NCBI RefSeq assembly: GCF_900129245.1
Contig: NZ_FQUT01000006.1
Coordinates: 124,001-188,000 of the forward strand
Direction: 5' to 3'
Source: Chryseobacterium arachidis
GTDB lineage: Bacteria > Bacteroidota > Bacteroidia > Flavobacteriales > Weeksellaceae
DNA: 64,000 bases
The translations under genes and the position numbers were made by a program. Shown in pieces: positions 17,717-25,362 of the stretch. The notes beneath the pieces were generated by a model that worked only from the letters and a program-made list of their open reading frames with translations, did not search any database and was not told the DNA's origin. How positions within the stretch are numbered: position 1 is the first letter of the stretch; every line of letters starts with the position of its first letter.

Positions 17717-17793
17717 TTTCATTCTGACGAAGGAAGAATCTCTATCGGATACAATAGATTCTTCACTGCATTTCATTTCGTTCTGAGTGACAG
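17717..17793. repeat. dispersed repeat (TCATTCTGA..GAAGAATCT), inverted pair
   Basis: Left copy TTTCATTCTGACGAAGGAAG..AATCT and right inverted copy AGATTCTTCACTGCATTTC..GTTCTGAGTGACA surround a 14-bp centre. The same sequence family recurs three times at 48.3-48.6 kb. It lies between convergent genes (lon and the araC-type gene). Confidence 0.7.
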
Positions 17794-17822
17794 CCAATTG
17801 TTAAAAATCTATTTAAAAAAAA

Positions 17823-18737
17823 TTATTGCAAAACGCTCTTCCGAAAAGCATTCGGAGTAAAACCAGTATTCTTTTTAAAGAAAAAATTAAAATTCGGCTG
17901 ATCAGAAAAACCAACCGCATAACTTATCTGTTCTAACGTCCAAGTCGTTTGTAACAAAAGTGCTTTACATTCATCCAAAAGTCTTCCTTTAATATGTTTG
18001 CTCACATTTTGCCCTGTTCTTTTTTTCAAAATTCTGTTTAAATAATTCGGATGGAGCTGCATAGAATCTGCAAACTCCTGAGCGGTTCGAAGTTTGATCG
18101 GTTTTTCATAATTAATATTGGAAACTTCTTCTTCCAGCAAGCCAAAAAATCGGTGAATATGATCATAATCTTCCCCTGCATTTTCAGGAACAGCCATTTT
18201 AGACATTCTTGCGCTATCGATCATCATCAGTTGAATATAGGCCTGTATCGCATCAAGACCCAATTCATTTCCCTGTTCATGATACATACTTTCCCACAGT
18301 CTGATAAAACCGGGCAAATCGTTTTCTTCAACACAAATCACACTTTTAGATTTATCATTAAATAAGGCCAGTCTTTCCATTGTGGATTTCAGCATTGGAT
18401 GGTGATTGATGAAATCTTTTTTAAACAACAAGTAATATCCTGCAGATTCTCCCGAAGTTTTCTGCCATGAAATAATATCATTGGGGTGAATGAAAATCAT
18501 TGTTGGCTTATCAATCATATATTTATTTAAACCTAAAGTAAAAATACCGTCACCTCCCGTAATCATAAGAATCTTATAAAAATCTCTTCGGTTAGCGGAA
18601 AGATAATTTCTGCAATCTTCAATTTCACGATTGAAAACTTTTATCTGTTTAGAATCATGTGTTTCCCTGTAGATGGGAGTAAGCTCGGGAAAGTCTCTGA
18701 GAAGATCAATTTCTTTAAGGTCTAAACTTGTTTTCAT
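17823..18737 (-). CDS. AraC family transcriptional regulator
   Basis: Protein of 304 residues. The N-terminal ~190 residues form a cupin-like sensing domain. The C-terminal ~100 form the double helix-turn-helix AraC domain: first HTH around TAQEFADSMQLHPNYLNRIL, second around TLEQISYAVGFSDQPNFNFF, ending with the typical GFTPNAFRKS. It is divergent from a GlcG-like/short-chain dehydrogenase pair, which it probably controls. The shared spacer has a direct repeat TCCTATAAAA at 18777 and 18827 that could be its binding half-sites (inference). Confidence 0.92.
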   Translation of the reverse strand: MKTSLDLKEIDLLRDFPELTPIYRETHDSKQIKVFNREIEDCRNYLSANRRDFYKILMITGGDGIFTLGLNKYMIDKPTMIFIHPNDIISWQKTSGESAGYYLLFKKDFINHHPMLKSTMERLALFNDKSKSVICVEENDLPGFIRLWESMYHEQGNELGLDAIQAYIQLMMIDSARMSKMAVPENAGEDYDHIHRFFGLLEEEVSNINYEKPIKLRTAQEFADSMQLHPNYLNRILKKRTGQNVSKHIKGRLLDECKALLLQTTWTLEQISYAVGFSDQPNFNFFFKKNTGFTPNAFRKSVLQ

Positions 18738-18776
18738 GATAATGATTGCAGTTTTTAATTCATAAAGTTAAAAAAA

Positions 18777-18836
18777 TCCTATAAAATTTTCAAAAGGTTT
18801 GATTTTCATAAAAACGGACATTTTTTTCCTATAAAA
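18777..18836. promoter_or_regulatory. candidate AraC operator: direct repeat TCCTATAAAA
   Basis: Two identical 10-mers at 18777-18786 and 18827-18836, 50 bp apart, with ACGGACA between them. They lie in the divergent spacer between the AraC-type gene and its likely targets. Confidence 0.35.
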
Positions 18837-18906
18837 ATCCGGCTCAAACTTACGCAACTTTGTCATATCAAAATGAAACAACAAAACAAAATTTAAAAAC
18901 AACATT

Positions 18907-19311
18907 ATGGAAATCAATCTCAACGAATCAAGACAGGTTGTACAACAGGCAAGAGCCAAAGCCATACAACTCAATGTAAATGTGAACATTGCCATCTTGG
19001 ATACAGCAGGACACATGAAAAGCTTTGAAAGAATGGACGACGCTTTTTTAGGATCAATGGATATCGCTATCAAAAAAGCAAAAACAGCGAGCCTTTTCAG
19101 AACAAGCAGCGAAAATGTCGGTGAATATCTGAAACCAGAAGCCGGAACTTACGGAATGACAGCCACCAATGACGGTTTAGTTGGTTTTGCAGGCGGACTT
19201 CCAATTCTTAAAAACAACGAAATTATTGGATATATCGGAGTTTCGGGCGGAGCGGTTTCAGAAGATTTACAAATTGCAACTGCAGGAGCGGAAATTTTAA
19301 ATCAAAACTAA
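18907..19311 (+). CDS. GlcG/HbpS-type heme-binding family protein
   Basis: Protein of 134 residues spanning a complete GlcG/HbpS domain (formerly DUF336). Visible family features are the N-terminal helix (ESRQVVQQARAKAIQLN), NIAILDTAGHMKSFERMDDA, and the glycine-rich end GGLPILKNN..GYIGVSGGAV. No signal peptide, so cytoplasmic. Family members bind heme or degrade it in some species, but many are of unknown role. It is followed 52 bp later by a short-chain dehydrogenase gene and is divergent from an AraC regulator, which suggests a small inducible unit. Confidence 0.9.
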   Translation: MEINLNESRQVVQQARAKAIQLNVNVNIAILDTAGHMKSFERMDDAFLGSMDIAIKKAKTASLFRTSSENVGEYLKPEAGTYGMTATNDGLVGFAGGLPILKNNEIIGYIGVSGGAVSEDLQIATAGAEILNQN

Positions 19312-19363
19312 TTCAACAACAAAAAATTTAAACTTAATAATTAATCACTAAAATTTTAAAACA

Positions 19364-20173
19364 ATGGAAACTAAAACAATTTTAATCACAGGAGCAGGCA
19401 CAGGATTCGGAAAAGGAGCAGCTATCGGAATGGCTCAAAACGGACACAACATTATTGCCACCGTACATGTTTCATCACAGGTAACACCGCTTCGGGAAGA
19501 AGTTGAAGCTTTAGGTCTATCAGACAAAATCAGAGTAGAAAGATTAGATCTTACCGATCAGTACGATATTAAGCAAGCTCTAAAATGGGATTACAATATT
19601 CTCTGGAACAATGCAGGAATGGGAGAAGCAGGTCCTGTATGGGAAATCCCGGTAGATCTTGTAAGAAAAAACTTTGAAGTGAATGTTTTCTTACCATTAA
19701 TCCTTACCCAAGGTGTAGTCCAAAAATGGGTAAGAGAAGGTAAAAAAGGAAAAGTGGTTTTCACTTCTTCAATGGGTGGACTATTCACACCTGCAAACTG
19801 GGGAACTTATGTTTCCACAAAACATGCGCTGGAATCTTTGGCAGAAGCGATGCAGCAAGAACTTGAAGCATATGGAATCAAGATACAAACTATCAATCCG
19901 GGAGCTTACTATACGGGTTATAATGAAACAATGGCAGATAATCCGTTCCGTTGGCTGGATGATGAAGTGAATTTTACAAAAAGAGCTGATCTTAGAAAAG
20001 GTTTTGATGATTTCTTCGCAACACCCGAAGGAAAAATGGATCCTAAAGAAATGATCGACAGAATGATCGAAATCGTACCTGCTGATGAAGGAAAATTCAG
20101 AAATGTAGTTCCTAAAGTGATTGAAGATATGCTGAAAGATCATCAGTTGAAAGCTTGGGAAAACACAATTTAA
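19364..20173 (+). CDS. short-chain dehydrogenase/reductase (SDR)
   Basis: Classical SDR of 269 residues. The nucleotide-binding motif TGAGTGFG (9-16) opens the protein; NNAG is at 82-85; the active site is Ser135/136 with Tyr149-x3-Lys153. The C-terminal part (about 200-269) forms the substrate lid. Cytoplasmic NAD(P)-dependent oxidoreductase; substrate unknown. Together with the upstream GlcG-like gene it forms the apparent target unit of the divergent AraC regulator. A strong terminator follows six bases after the stop. Confidence 0.93.
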   Translation: METKTILITGAGTGFGKGAAIGMAQNGHNIIATVHVSSQVTPLREEVEALGLSDKIRVERLDLTDQYDIKQALKWDYNILWNNAGMGEAGPVWEIPVDLVRKNFEVNVFLPLILTQGVVQKWVREGKKGKVVFTSSMGGLFTPANWGTYVSTKHALESLAEAMQQELEAYGIKIQTINPGAYYTGYNETMADNPFRWLDDEVNFTKRADLRKGFDDFFATPEGKMDPKEMIDRMIEIVPADEGKFRNVVPKVIEDMLKDHQLKAWENTI

Positions 20174-20178
20174 TTTAA

Positions 20179-20213
20179 ACAAAACAAACCTAAAATTTCG
20201 GGTTTGTTTTGTT
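20179..20213. terminator. Rho-independent terminator
   Basis: ACAAAACAAACC / GGTTTGTTTTGT, a 12-bp perfect stem with a 10-base loop. Confidence 0.85.
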
Positions 20214-20235
20214 AAGCTTGTTTAAACTTTTTATT

Positions 20236-20387
20236 TAACCACAAAAGTCACAAAAGATTTTAGTAAAGCCTATTAATTCAGATAAAAAAAGAAAATATAA
20301 GCTTTAAAAATCTTCGATTTTTATTCTTTTGAACGCTTTCGAGTATCTGATCAAAACTATATAGATAGCTTTGTGACTTTGTGGTTA
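20236..20387. repeat. ~150-bp intergenic element with inverted ends (AACCACAAAAGTCAC)
   Basis: The left end TTAACCACAAAAGTCACAAAAG and the right end CTTTGTGACTTTGTGGTTAA are reverse complements apart from two single-base indels. The interior has a smaller hairpin (AAAAATCTTCGATTTTTA). There is no ORF inside. It looks like a MITE- or REP-like element or the remains of one. Confidence 0.6.
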
Positions 20388-20428
20388 ATCTGAATAGCTT
20401 TCTTATTAATCATCTAAAATCAATTCTC

Positions 20429-20902
20429 ATGAAACTTTTACCAATACTTTTTGCTATGATAATTTTTTCAAACTCAGACGCACAGAATTACACTAAAACA
20501 GAACTTTCCAATAAGGAAATCATCACCAAAGCTTTCGAGAAATGGCACAACGGCGATGGAAACTTTTTCGATCTTCTGAATGATGATATGCAGTGGGAAA
20601 TTACAGGTTCTACTCCATATTCGAAAACTTACACGTCCAAACAGCAGTTTTTGGATGAAGTCATTATTCCTTTAAACAAAAAATTAAAGGTTAAAATAAA
20701 ACCCACTGTCAGAAATATTTTCGCGGATAACGATATGGTGATTGCCCTGTGGGATGGAGAAGCCACAGCTCTTGACGACAAGCCTTACCGCTCTTCGTAT
20801 TCCTGGTACATGAAAATGAAAAATGGTAAAATAACTCATGTCATTGCTTTTCTCGACGGGATAGAATTTACGGATATTATGAAGAGAACTCACACGAATT
20901 AA
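20429..20902 (+). CDS. secreted SnoaL/NTF2-like protein
   Basis: The ATG at 20429 is chosen because it begins a clean signal peptide (KLLPILFAMIIFSNSDAQ); the longer frame starts at a GTG inside the upstream repeat. The 157-residue product, after cleavage at about residue 19, has an NTF2-like fold: helix NKEIITKAFEKWHNGDGNFFDLL, then DDMQWEITGSTPYS and the strand-rich end MKNGKITHVIAFLDGIEF. Such proteins bind small ligands or act as isomerases, but no catalytic residues can be named with confidence. Single-gene unit. Confidence 0.82.
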   Translation: MKLLPILFAMIIFSNSDAQNYTKTELSNKEIITKAFEKWHNGDGNFFDLLNDDMQWEITGSTPYSKTYTSKQQFLDEVIIPLNKKLKVKIKPTVRNIFADNDMVIALWDGEATALDDKPYRSSYSWYMKMKNGKITHVIAFLDGIEFTDIMKRTHTN

Positions 20903-20908
20903 TATTTT

Positions 20909-20940
20909 AAGCCCTTCAGTTCGGAGGGTTTTTCTTATTT
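20909..20940 (+). terminator. Rho-independent terminator
   Basis: AAGCCCTTC / GGAGGGTTTTT hairpin with a T-run directly after the SnoaL-like gene. Confidence 0.6.
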
Positions 20941-20961
20941 TTATCCTGAAGATTTTTACAT

Positions 20962-22074
20962 ATGAATTTTATCCGACTGCCTTTTTTGGTAAAACTTGCG
21001 CTTGTTGTGGTCTCTATCATTGGATTGGGTTATCTTCTGGCGTTGGGACAAAGCATTTTAGCGCCTTTCTTTCTGGCATTTCTCATGGCGATGCTTTTTT
21101 TGCCTACCGCAACTTTTATGGAAAGGAAATTAAGATTCCCGAGATCTTTATCCACTATGATTTCCGTGATGATCATGATTACCATCCTTACCGGGCTGAT
21201 TTATTTTTTTGGATCACAGCTCTCAAGTTTCAGTAAAGACCTTCCTCACCTTACGAAACAGTCTACTATTGTTTTTAACAATATCCAGCATTGGGTTTCT
21301 GATACTTTTAATGTTAAAATTAATGAACAGCTTGATTATCTTGATCAGGGATTAAAAAAACTGCTTTCTTCGTCGGGAGTTATTTTAGGATTTACCTTTG
21401 GAATATTTTCAACAGGGATAGGATTTATTGTCTTTTTTCTGCTGTTTTTCATTTTCATTTTAAATTACAGAAGAATTCTTAATAATTTTATCGTAACTGT
21501 TTTTAATGAAAAACATAAATCCAGCGTTCAGGAAGTGGTAACCGAAGTAAGGGTGATGACCAAAAAATACATCATCGGTTTATGCCTTCAGGTTTTAATC
21601 GTTTCTATTCTCACTTCTATTGTTTTAACTATTTTGGGAGTAAAATATGCTGTTCTTCTGGCTGTATTGACGGGCTTACTCAACGTTATTCCTTATTTGG
21701 GAATCTGTATTTCTCTATTGATATCCTGTTTTATCGCCTTTGCTACCGGAACTCCAACTACCTGCATTTATGTAGTGATTGGTTACATTGCAGTTCATAT
21801 TATTGACGGGAATATTGTTCTTCCGTTTGTAGTGGGTTCAAAAGTAAAGATCAACGCCTTATTTTCTTTTATCGGAATTATTATCGGGGAGCATCTTTGG
21901 GGAATTGCAGGTATGTTTCTGTGCATCCCGGCTATTGCGATTCTTAAAATTATTTTTGAAAGAGTTGACGGATTAAAACCTTGGGGAAAACTACTTGGTG
22001 AAGAAGAAAAACCTCACAAAAAGAAGAAAAGTTATAAAATCTCGAAGAATATTACTTTGAAAGAAATGGATTGA
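20962..22074 (+). CDS. AI-2E family transporter (PerM/TqsA-like)
   Basis: Protein of 370 residues with eight predicted helices in the usual pattern: two pairs at the N-terminus, a soluble stretch (about 95-140), then the conserved block from KYIIGLCLQVLIVSILTSI through GLLNVIPYLGICISLL and HIIDGNIVLPFVVGSKVKINAL. The DGN..P and NVIPYLG signatures are typical. Family members export small molecules or ions (AI-2, Na+/H+); the substrate here is not known. The C-terminal tail is lysine-rich. Inner membrane; complete. Confidence 0.9.
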   Translation: MNFIRLPFLVKLALVVVSIIGLGYLLALGQSILAPFFLAFLMAMLFLPTATFMERKLRFPRSLSTMISVMIMITILTGLIYFFGSQLSSFSKDLPHLTKQSTIVFNNIQHWVSDTFNVKINEQLDYLDQGLKKLLSSSGVILGFTFGIFSTGIGFIVFFLLFFIFILNYRRILNNFIVTVFNEKHKSSVQEVVTEVRVMTKKYIIGLCLQVLIVSILTSIVLTILGVKYAVLLAVLTGLLNVIPYLGICISLLISCFIAFATGTPTTCIYVVIGYIAVHIIDGNIVLPFVVGSKVKINALFSFIGIIIGEHLWGIAGMFLCIPAIAILKIIFERVDGLKPWGKLLGEEEKPHKKKKSYKISKNITLKEMD

Positions 22075-22186
22075 TTTATTATAAGTAATGGGTAATGAAC
22101 ATTAAATTGATAGCATTTTTAAAATTAAATTGAATATTAATCACCCGATTATAATTTTATTTAACTTTAATAAAAAAATCAAACTC

Positions 22187-22564
22187 ATGAAAATTATAAA
22201 ATTTATTCTTTCCCTTCTTTTCGGATTAATGTTTATCAATGCCGGATTAAACAAATTCTTTAATTACATGCCGATGGAAAAACCAACACCTGAGCAAATG
22301 AAACTTTTTGCCGCGTTTGGAGAAATCCATTGGCTGATGCCTTTGACCGGAATTGTAGAAATTATTGGTGGATTATTATTTATTTTTCCAAAAACCAGAG
22401 CTTTAGGTGCTATTGTCATTTTGCCTGTAATGGTTGGAATTGTAACTCATGTTTTCACCATCGATAAGTCGACAATGGGAATGTCCATCGCAGGAGTACT
22501 GTTTCTGATTAATCTTTGGATGATTATCGACAACAAAGAAAAATATAAAGCTTTGGTAAGCTGA
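22187..22564 (+). CDS. DoxX family membrane protein
   Basis: The ATG at 22187 is chosen (MKIIKFILSLLFGLMFINAGLNKFF); the longer frame begins with a TTG. The 125-residue product has four helices. The typical DoxX pattern is G..F..AGLNKFF in helix 1 and LTGIVEIIGGLLFIFPKTRALGAIV in helices 2-3. Function is unknown in most species; family members are linked to thiol and redox stress. The spacer after it (22570-22655) holds a self-complementary GGTGAATGG-type repeat. Confidence 0.85.
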   Translation: MKIIKFILSLLFGLMFINAGLNKFFNYMPMEKPTPEQMKLFAAFGEIHWLMPLTGIVEIIGGLLFIFPKTRALGAIVILPVMVGIVTHVFTIDKSTMGMSIAGVLFLINLWMIIDNKEKYKALVS

Positions 22565-22569
22565 TGAAA

Positions 22570-22655
22570 AAGTAAATGGTGAATGGTGAATTTTGCTACG
22601 CAAGTGAATTTTAAAAATTAACAAGCAAAGCGAATTGACCATGCACCCTTCACTT
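22570..22655. repeat. imperfect intergenic palindrome with GGTGAAT iterations
   Basis: AATGGTGAATGGTGAATTTTGC on the left faces GCAAAGCGAATTGACCATGCACCCTTCAC on the right, which is its approximate reverse complement. Convergent-gene spacer between the DoxX and acyl-CoA dehydrogenase genes. Confidence 0.45.
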
Positions 22656-22660
22656 CACTA

Positions 22661-24019
22661 TTATATAAATGCACTGAACCCCGTAATCGATCTCCCTACA
22701 ATCAGGGAATTGATCTCTTTTGTTCCCTCATAAGAATAAATCGCTTCCGCATCTGCAACGAATCTTGCGACATCATATTCAAGTAAAATTCCGTTTCCGC
22801 CTAAGACTTCACGTGCTCTGGAAACAATATCTCTTGTTCTTAAGGTACAGAAAACTTTGGCTAAGGAAGCGTGTTCATCTTTTAAAATTCCTTCGTCCTG
22901 CATTTCGGAAAGTCTGAAAACCATTGTCTGCATTGCCGTTAAATTCGACAACATTTCCACCAAATGCCCCTGAATCATCTGAAACGAAGCAATCGGTTTT
23001 CCAAACTGTTCTCTTTTTCTTGTGTAATCCAATGCACTTTCATATGCTCCTCTCGCGCAGCCCGTGGCCATCCAAGCAACACCCGCTCTTGTCATTCTTA
23101 AAACCTTTCCGGTATCTTTGAATGAATTGGCATGTTGTAAACGGTTTTCTTCGGTAACCAAACAATCTTTCAGTGTAATTAACCCGTTCTGGACAATTCT
23201 CAACGCCATTTTTCCTTTAATTTTCTCAACAGAATATCCCGGATTATCTTTTTCAACAATAAAACCTTTTACTTCTCCGTCATCTAAATCTCTCGCCCAA
23301 ATAATAATGATATCTGCAAACGTTGCATTTCCGATCCATTTTTTCTGACCATTGAGAATCCAGCCTTCCGGAGTCTTTTTACAAGTAACCGTTAAACCTC
23401 CCGCTGCTCCGGAACCGACTTCAGGTTCTGTTAATCCAAATGCACCGATTTTTTCAAATTTCTGCATCTGAGGAAGCCATTTTTGTTTCTGCTCTTCGGA
23501 TCCGCAAATATAAATCGAGCCCATCGCCAAACCGGACTGCACTCCAAAGAAAGTCGCTATGGAAGCATCAATTCTCGCCATTTCCATCGCAATAACCCCT
23601 TCCATTAAAAAAGGCATTCCGGGACACCCATAGCCTTCGTAGGTTACACCGCAAATATTCAGTTTTTGAAATTTTGGAATTAATTCATGTGGAAATTCAT
23701 CTCTGAGCCAATAATGATTCACCAAAGGCTTTACTTCTTTTTCCATGAAAGCCCTTACTTTTAGCTGAATTTCCCGCTGTTCAGGACTCAGCGTATGATA
23801 AATATCGTAGAAATCTCCATCGATAGGCGGAAGCTCTTTTTTCTTCTTATTGGGATCCAGCATTTTCATCATTCCGCTGAGTTGTTTATCATCCAGTTTG
23901 GAGAAATTTTCCATCAGTTTAGGAAGATTTACTTTTTGAGAAATAGCACTCAACTGATCAAAATCGATCGATCTGAATAATTCTATTGCGTTTCTGATTT
24001 TGGAAAAAGTATTTGACAT
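22661..24019 (-). CDS. acyl-CoA dehydrogenase, glutaryl-CoA dehydrogenase-like
   Basis: The ATG at 24019 (MSNTFSKIRNAIELF) gives 452 residues; an upstream in-frame TTG/ATG extension is unlikely to be used. After a ~60-residue lead helix region comes the FAD acyl-CoA dehydrogenase fold: AFGLTEPEVGSGAAG (flavin and substrate contacts), NGQKKWIGNA, and YEGTKEINSLIVGR near the C-terminus, where Glu431 is at the catalytic-base position used by the glutaryl-CoA/isovaleryl group. The RKREQFGKPIASFQMIQ helix is also typical. Likely oxidises glutaryl-CoA in lysine/tryptophan breakdown; the exact substrate needs phylogeny. Cytoplasmic, single gene. Confidence 0.9.
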   Translation of the reverse strand: MSNTFSKIRNAIELFRSIDFDQLSAISQKVNLPKLMENFSKLDDKQLSGMMKMLDPNKKKKELPPIDGDFYDIYHTLSPEQREIQLKVRAFMEKEVKPLVNHYWLRDEFPHELIPKFQKLNICGVTYEGYGCPGMPFLMEGVIAMEMARIDASIATFFGVQSGLAMGSIYICGSEEQKQKWLPQMQKFEKIGAFGLTEPEVGSGAAGGLTVTCKKTPEGWILNGQKKWIGNATFADIIIIWARDLDDGEVKGFIVEKDNPGYSVEKIKGKMALRIVQNGLITLKDCLVTEENRLQHANSFKDTGKVLRMTRAGVAWMATGCARGAYESALDYTRKREQFGKPIASFQMIQGHLVEMLSNLTAMQTMVFRLSEMQDEGILKDEHASLAKVFCTLRTRDIVSRAREVLGGNGILLEYDVARFVADAEAIYSYEGTKEINSLIVGRSITGFSAFI

Positions 24020-24224
24020 AGTAATTGTTTGTGTGTTGATTTGTAAAAGATAAGCAAAAATTTCTCCGAAAACAAACATTTCTTTTCACCTTTATTTTAC
24101 AAAACACTGAATATTAAACATTTAAAACAGAATTTCTCTTTACAGAATTTTTACCTGTCATTTTCAAACATTACAAACGATTCCGTCTGAACTTTGGATT
24201 AAGCAAAACATTAAAAATCTATAT

Positions 24225-25136
24225 ATGAAAACGAAGTACATCAAATTATCCATTGCGACAGCACTTTTATTAGGAATTTATTCTTGTAAAAAAGGAGAAG
24301 CCACTACAGATTATGATACGGCTATAAGTGCAGATTCTGCTGCAGTTGTCGTGTCAGACAGTGTTTCTTCAGTAGCCACCATGAAAGTAAAAGATAAGCA
24401 GTTCATCAAAACGGCAGATGTAAATATGGAAGTGAAAGATGTGTACGAAGCCACAATTTCTATTGAAAAATCGGTTCAGGAACTGGGAGGCTTTGTTACC
24501 CACAGCGATCTGAAAAGCACTGTTATTTCTGAAGACACCTATAATACATCGAATGAAGAAGCTATGCTGGTAAAAAAATATCAGTCGGAAAACACAATGC
24601 AGGTGAGGGTTCCCACCACAAGATTGGGAGAATTGCTGACTTTGATTAATGATAAAAAATTATTCCTGAACTCTAGATCCATTAATGCAGAAGATGTAAC
24701 ATCAAGCATAAAATATGCTGAGCTGGAAGGGAAAAGAATCAAAAAAACAGGTGAAAATATTTCTCAGTTAAAGGCAAATAAAGAGAAGGTAACGCTTGAT
24801 AACGAGAATATGTCCCAAAACAACCAACAGCAATTGGCCAATATGGACGTCACCGACAACCTGAAATACAGCACCGTTGATATTTATATTAAAGAACCGA
24901 AAATTCGTGTGGCAGAAATCGCTATTACCAATACGAAAAGCATCGATGACAAATATAAATTCGATTTTATTTACAGCGCAAAATCCGCTTTTGTGGAAGG
25001 ATATTATTTAATTCAACGAATTGTTGTAGGATTAATTGTGATCTGGCCGATTTTGCTAATCGGAGCTGCCGTTTTATTTTTTTACAGAAAGAGAAAATCA
25101 ATTAAAAAAGAGCACTCAAATATGTCAGAAGTTTAA
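24225..25136 (+). CDS. DUF4349 domain lipoprotein
   Basis: Protein of 303 residues with a lipoprotein signal (lipobox GIYSC, Cys21). After a short Ser/Asp-rich linker the DUF4349 domain begins at QFIKTADVNMEVKDVYEA. It includes a long coiled-coil (about 165-215, GKRIKKTGENISQLKANKEKV) between two beta-rich halves. The C-terminus has a strong membrane helix (about 262-285) followed by basic RKRKSIKKE. The protein thus has both a lipid anchor and an inner-membrane helix. The role of DUF4349 proteins is not known. Confidence 0.88.
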   Translation: MKTKYIKLSIATALLLGIYSCKKGEATTDYDTAISADSAAVVVSDSVSSVATMKVKDKQFIKTADVNMEVKDVYEATISIEKSVQELGGFVTHSDLKSTVISEDTYNTSNEEAMLVKKYQSENTMQVRVPTTRLGELLTLINDKKLFLNSRSINAEDVTSSIKYAELEGKRIKKTGENISQLKANKEKVTLDNENMSQNNQQQLANMDVTDNLKYSTVDIYIKEPKIRVAEIAITNTKSIDDKYKFDFIYSAKSAFVEGYYLIQRIVVGLIVIWPILLIGAAVLFFYRKRKSIKKEHSNMSEV

Positions 25137-25187
25137 GCTTTCCTAACCTTTGGTTATCTATATATTTTAAATTTTACATGTCTTTTA

Positions 25188-25325
25188 ATTTAAACATTAA
25201 GATGATTTAAGTTGTTAAGATACATTAAGGAAACATCAAAGATGTTTTGAAGCACAGCGCTTATTATTTGGCTTCACCAAAGTCTTAATATTCTTTAAAA
25301 TTATTTAAATTCCTTAATGTTTAAG
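25188..25325. repeat. ~140-bp intergenic element with inverted ends (TTAAACATTAAG)
   Basis: The left end TTTAAACATTAAGATGATTTAAG and the right end TTAAATTCCTTAATGTTTAAG are approximate reverse complements. The interior has a perfect small hairpin AAACATC-AAA-GATGTTT. It abuts the terminator of the GH125 gene. No ORF inside. Confidence 0.55.
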
Positions 25326-25358
25326 AAAAAAACCTCCAGATTTTTTCTGGAGGTTTTT
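25326..25358. terminator. bidirectional Rho-independent terminator
   Basis: AAAAACCTCCAGA / TCTGGAGGTTTTT hairpin between the convergent DUF4349 and GH125 genes. Confidence 0.9.
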
Positions 25359-25362
25359 ATGC

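Noticed and set aside
24020..24079. 20-residue N-terminal extension of the acyl-CoA dehydrogenase
   Set aside because: The extension is hydrophobic and out of keeping with the family; the ATG at 24019 begins the conserved part.
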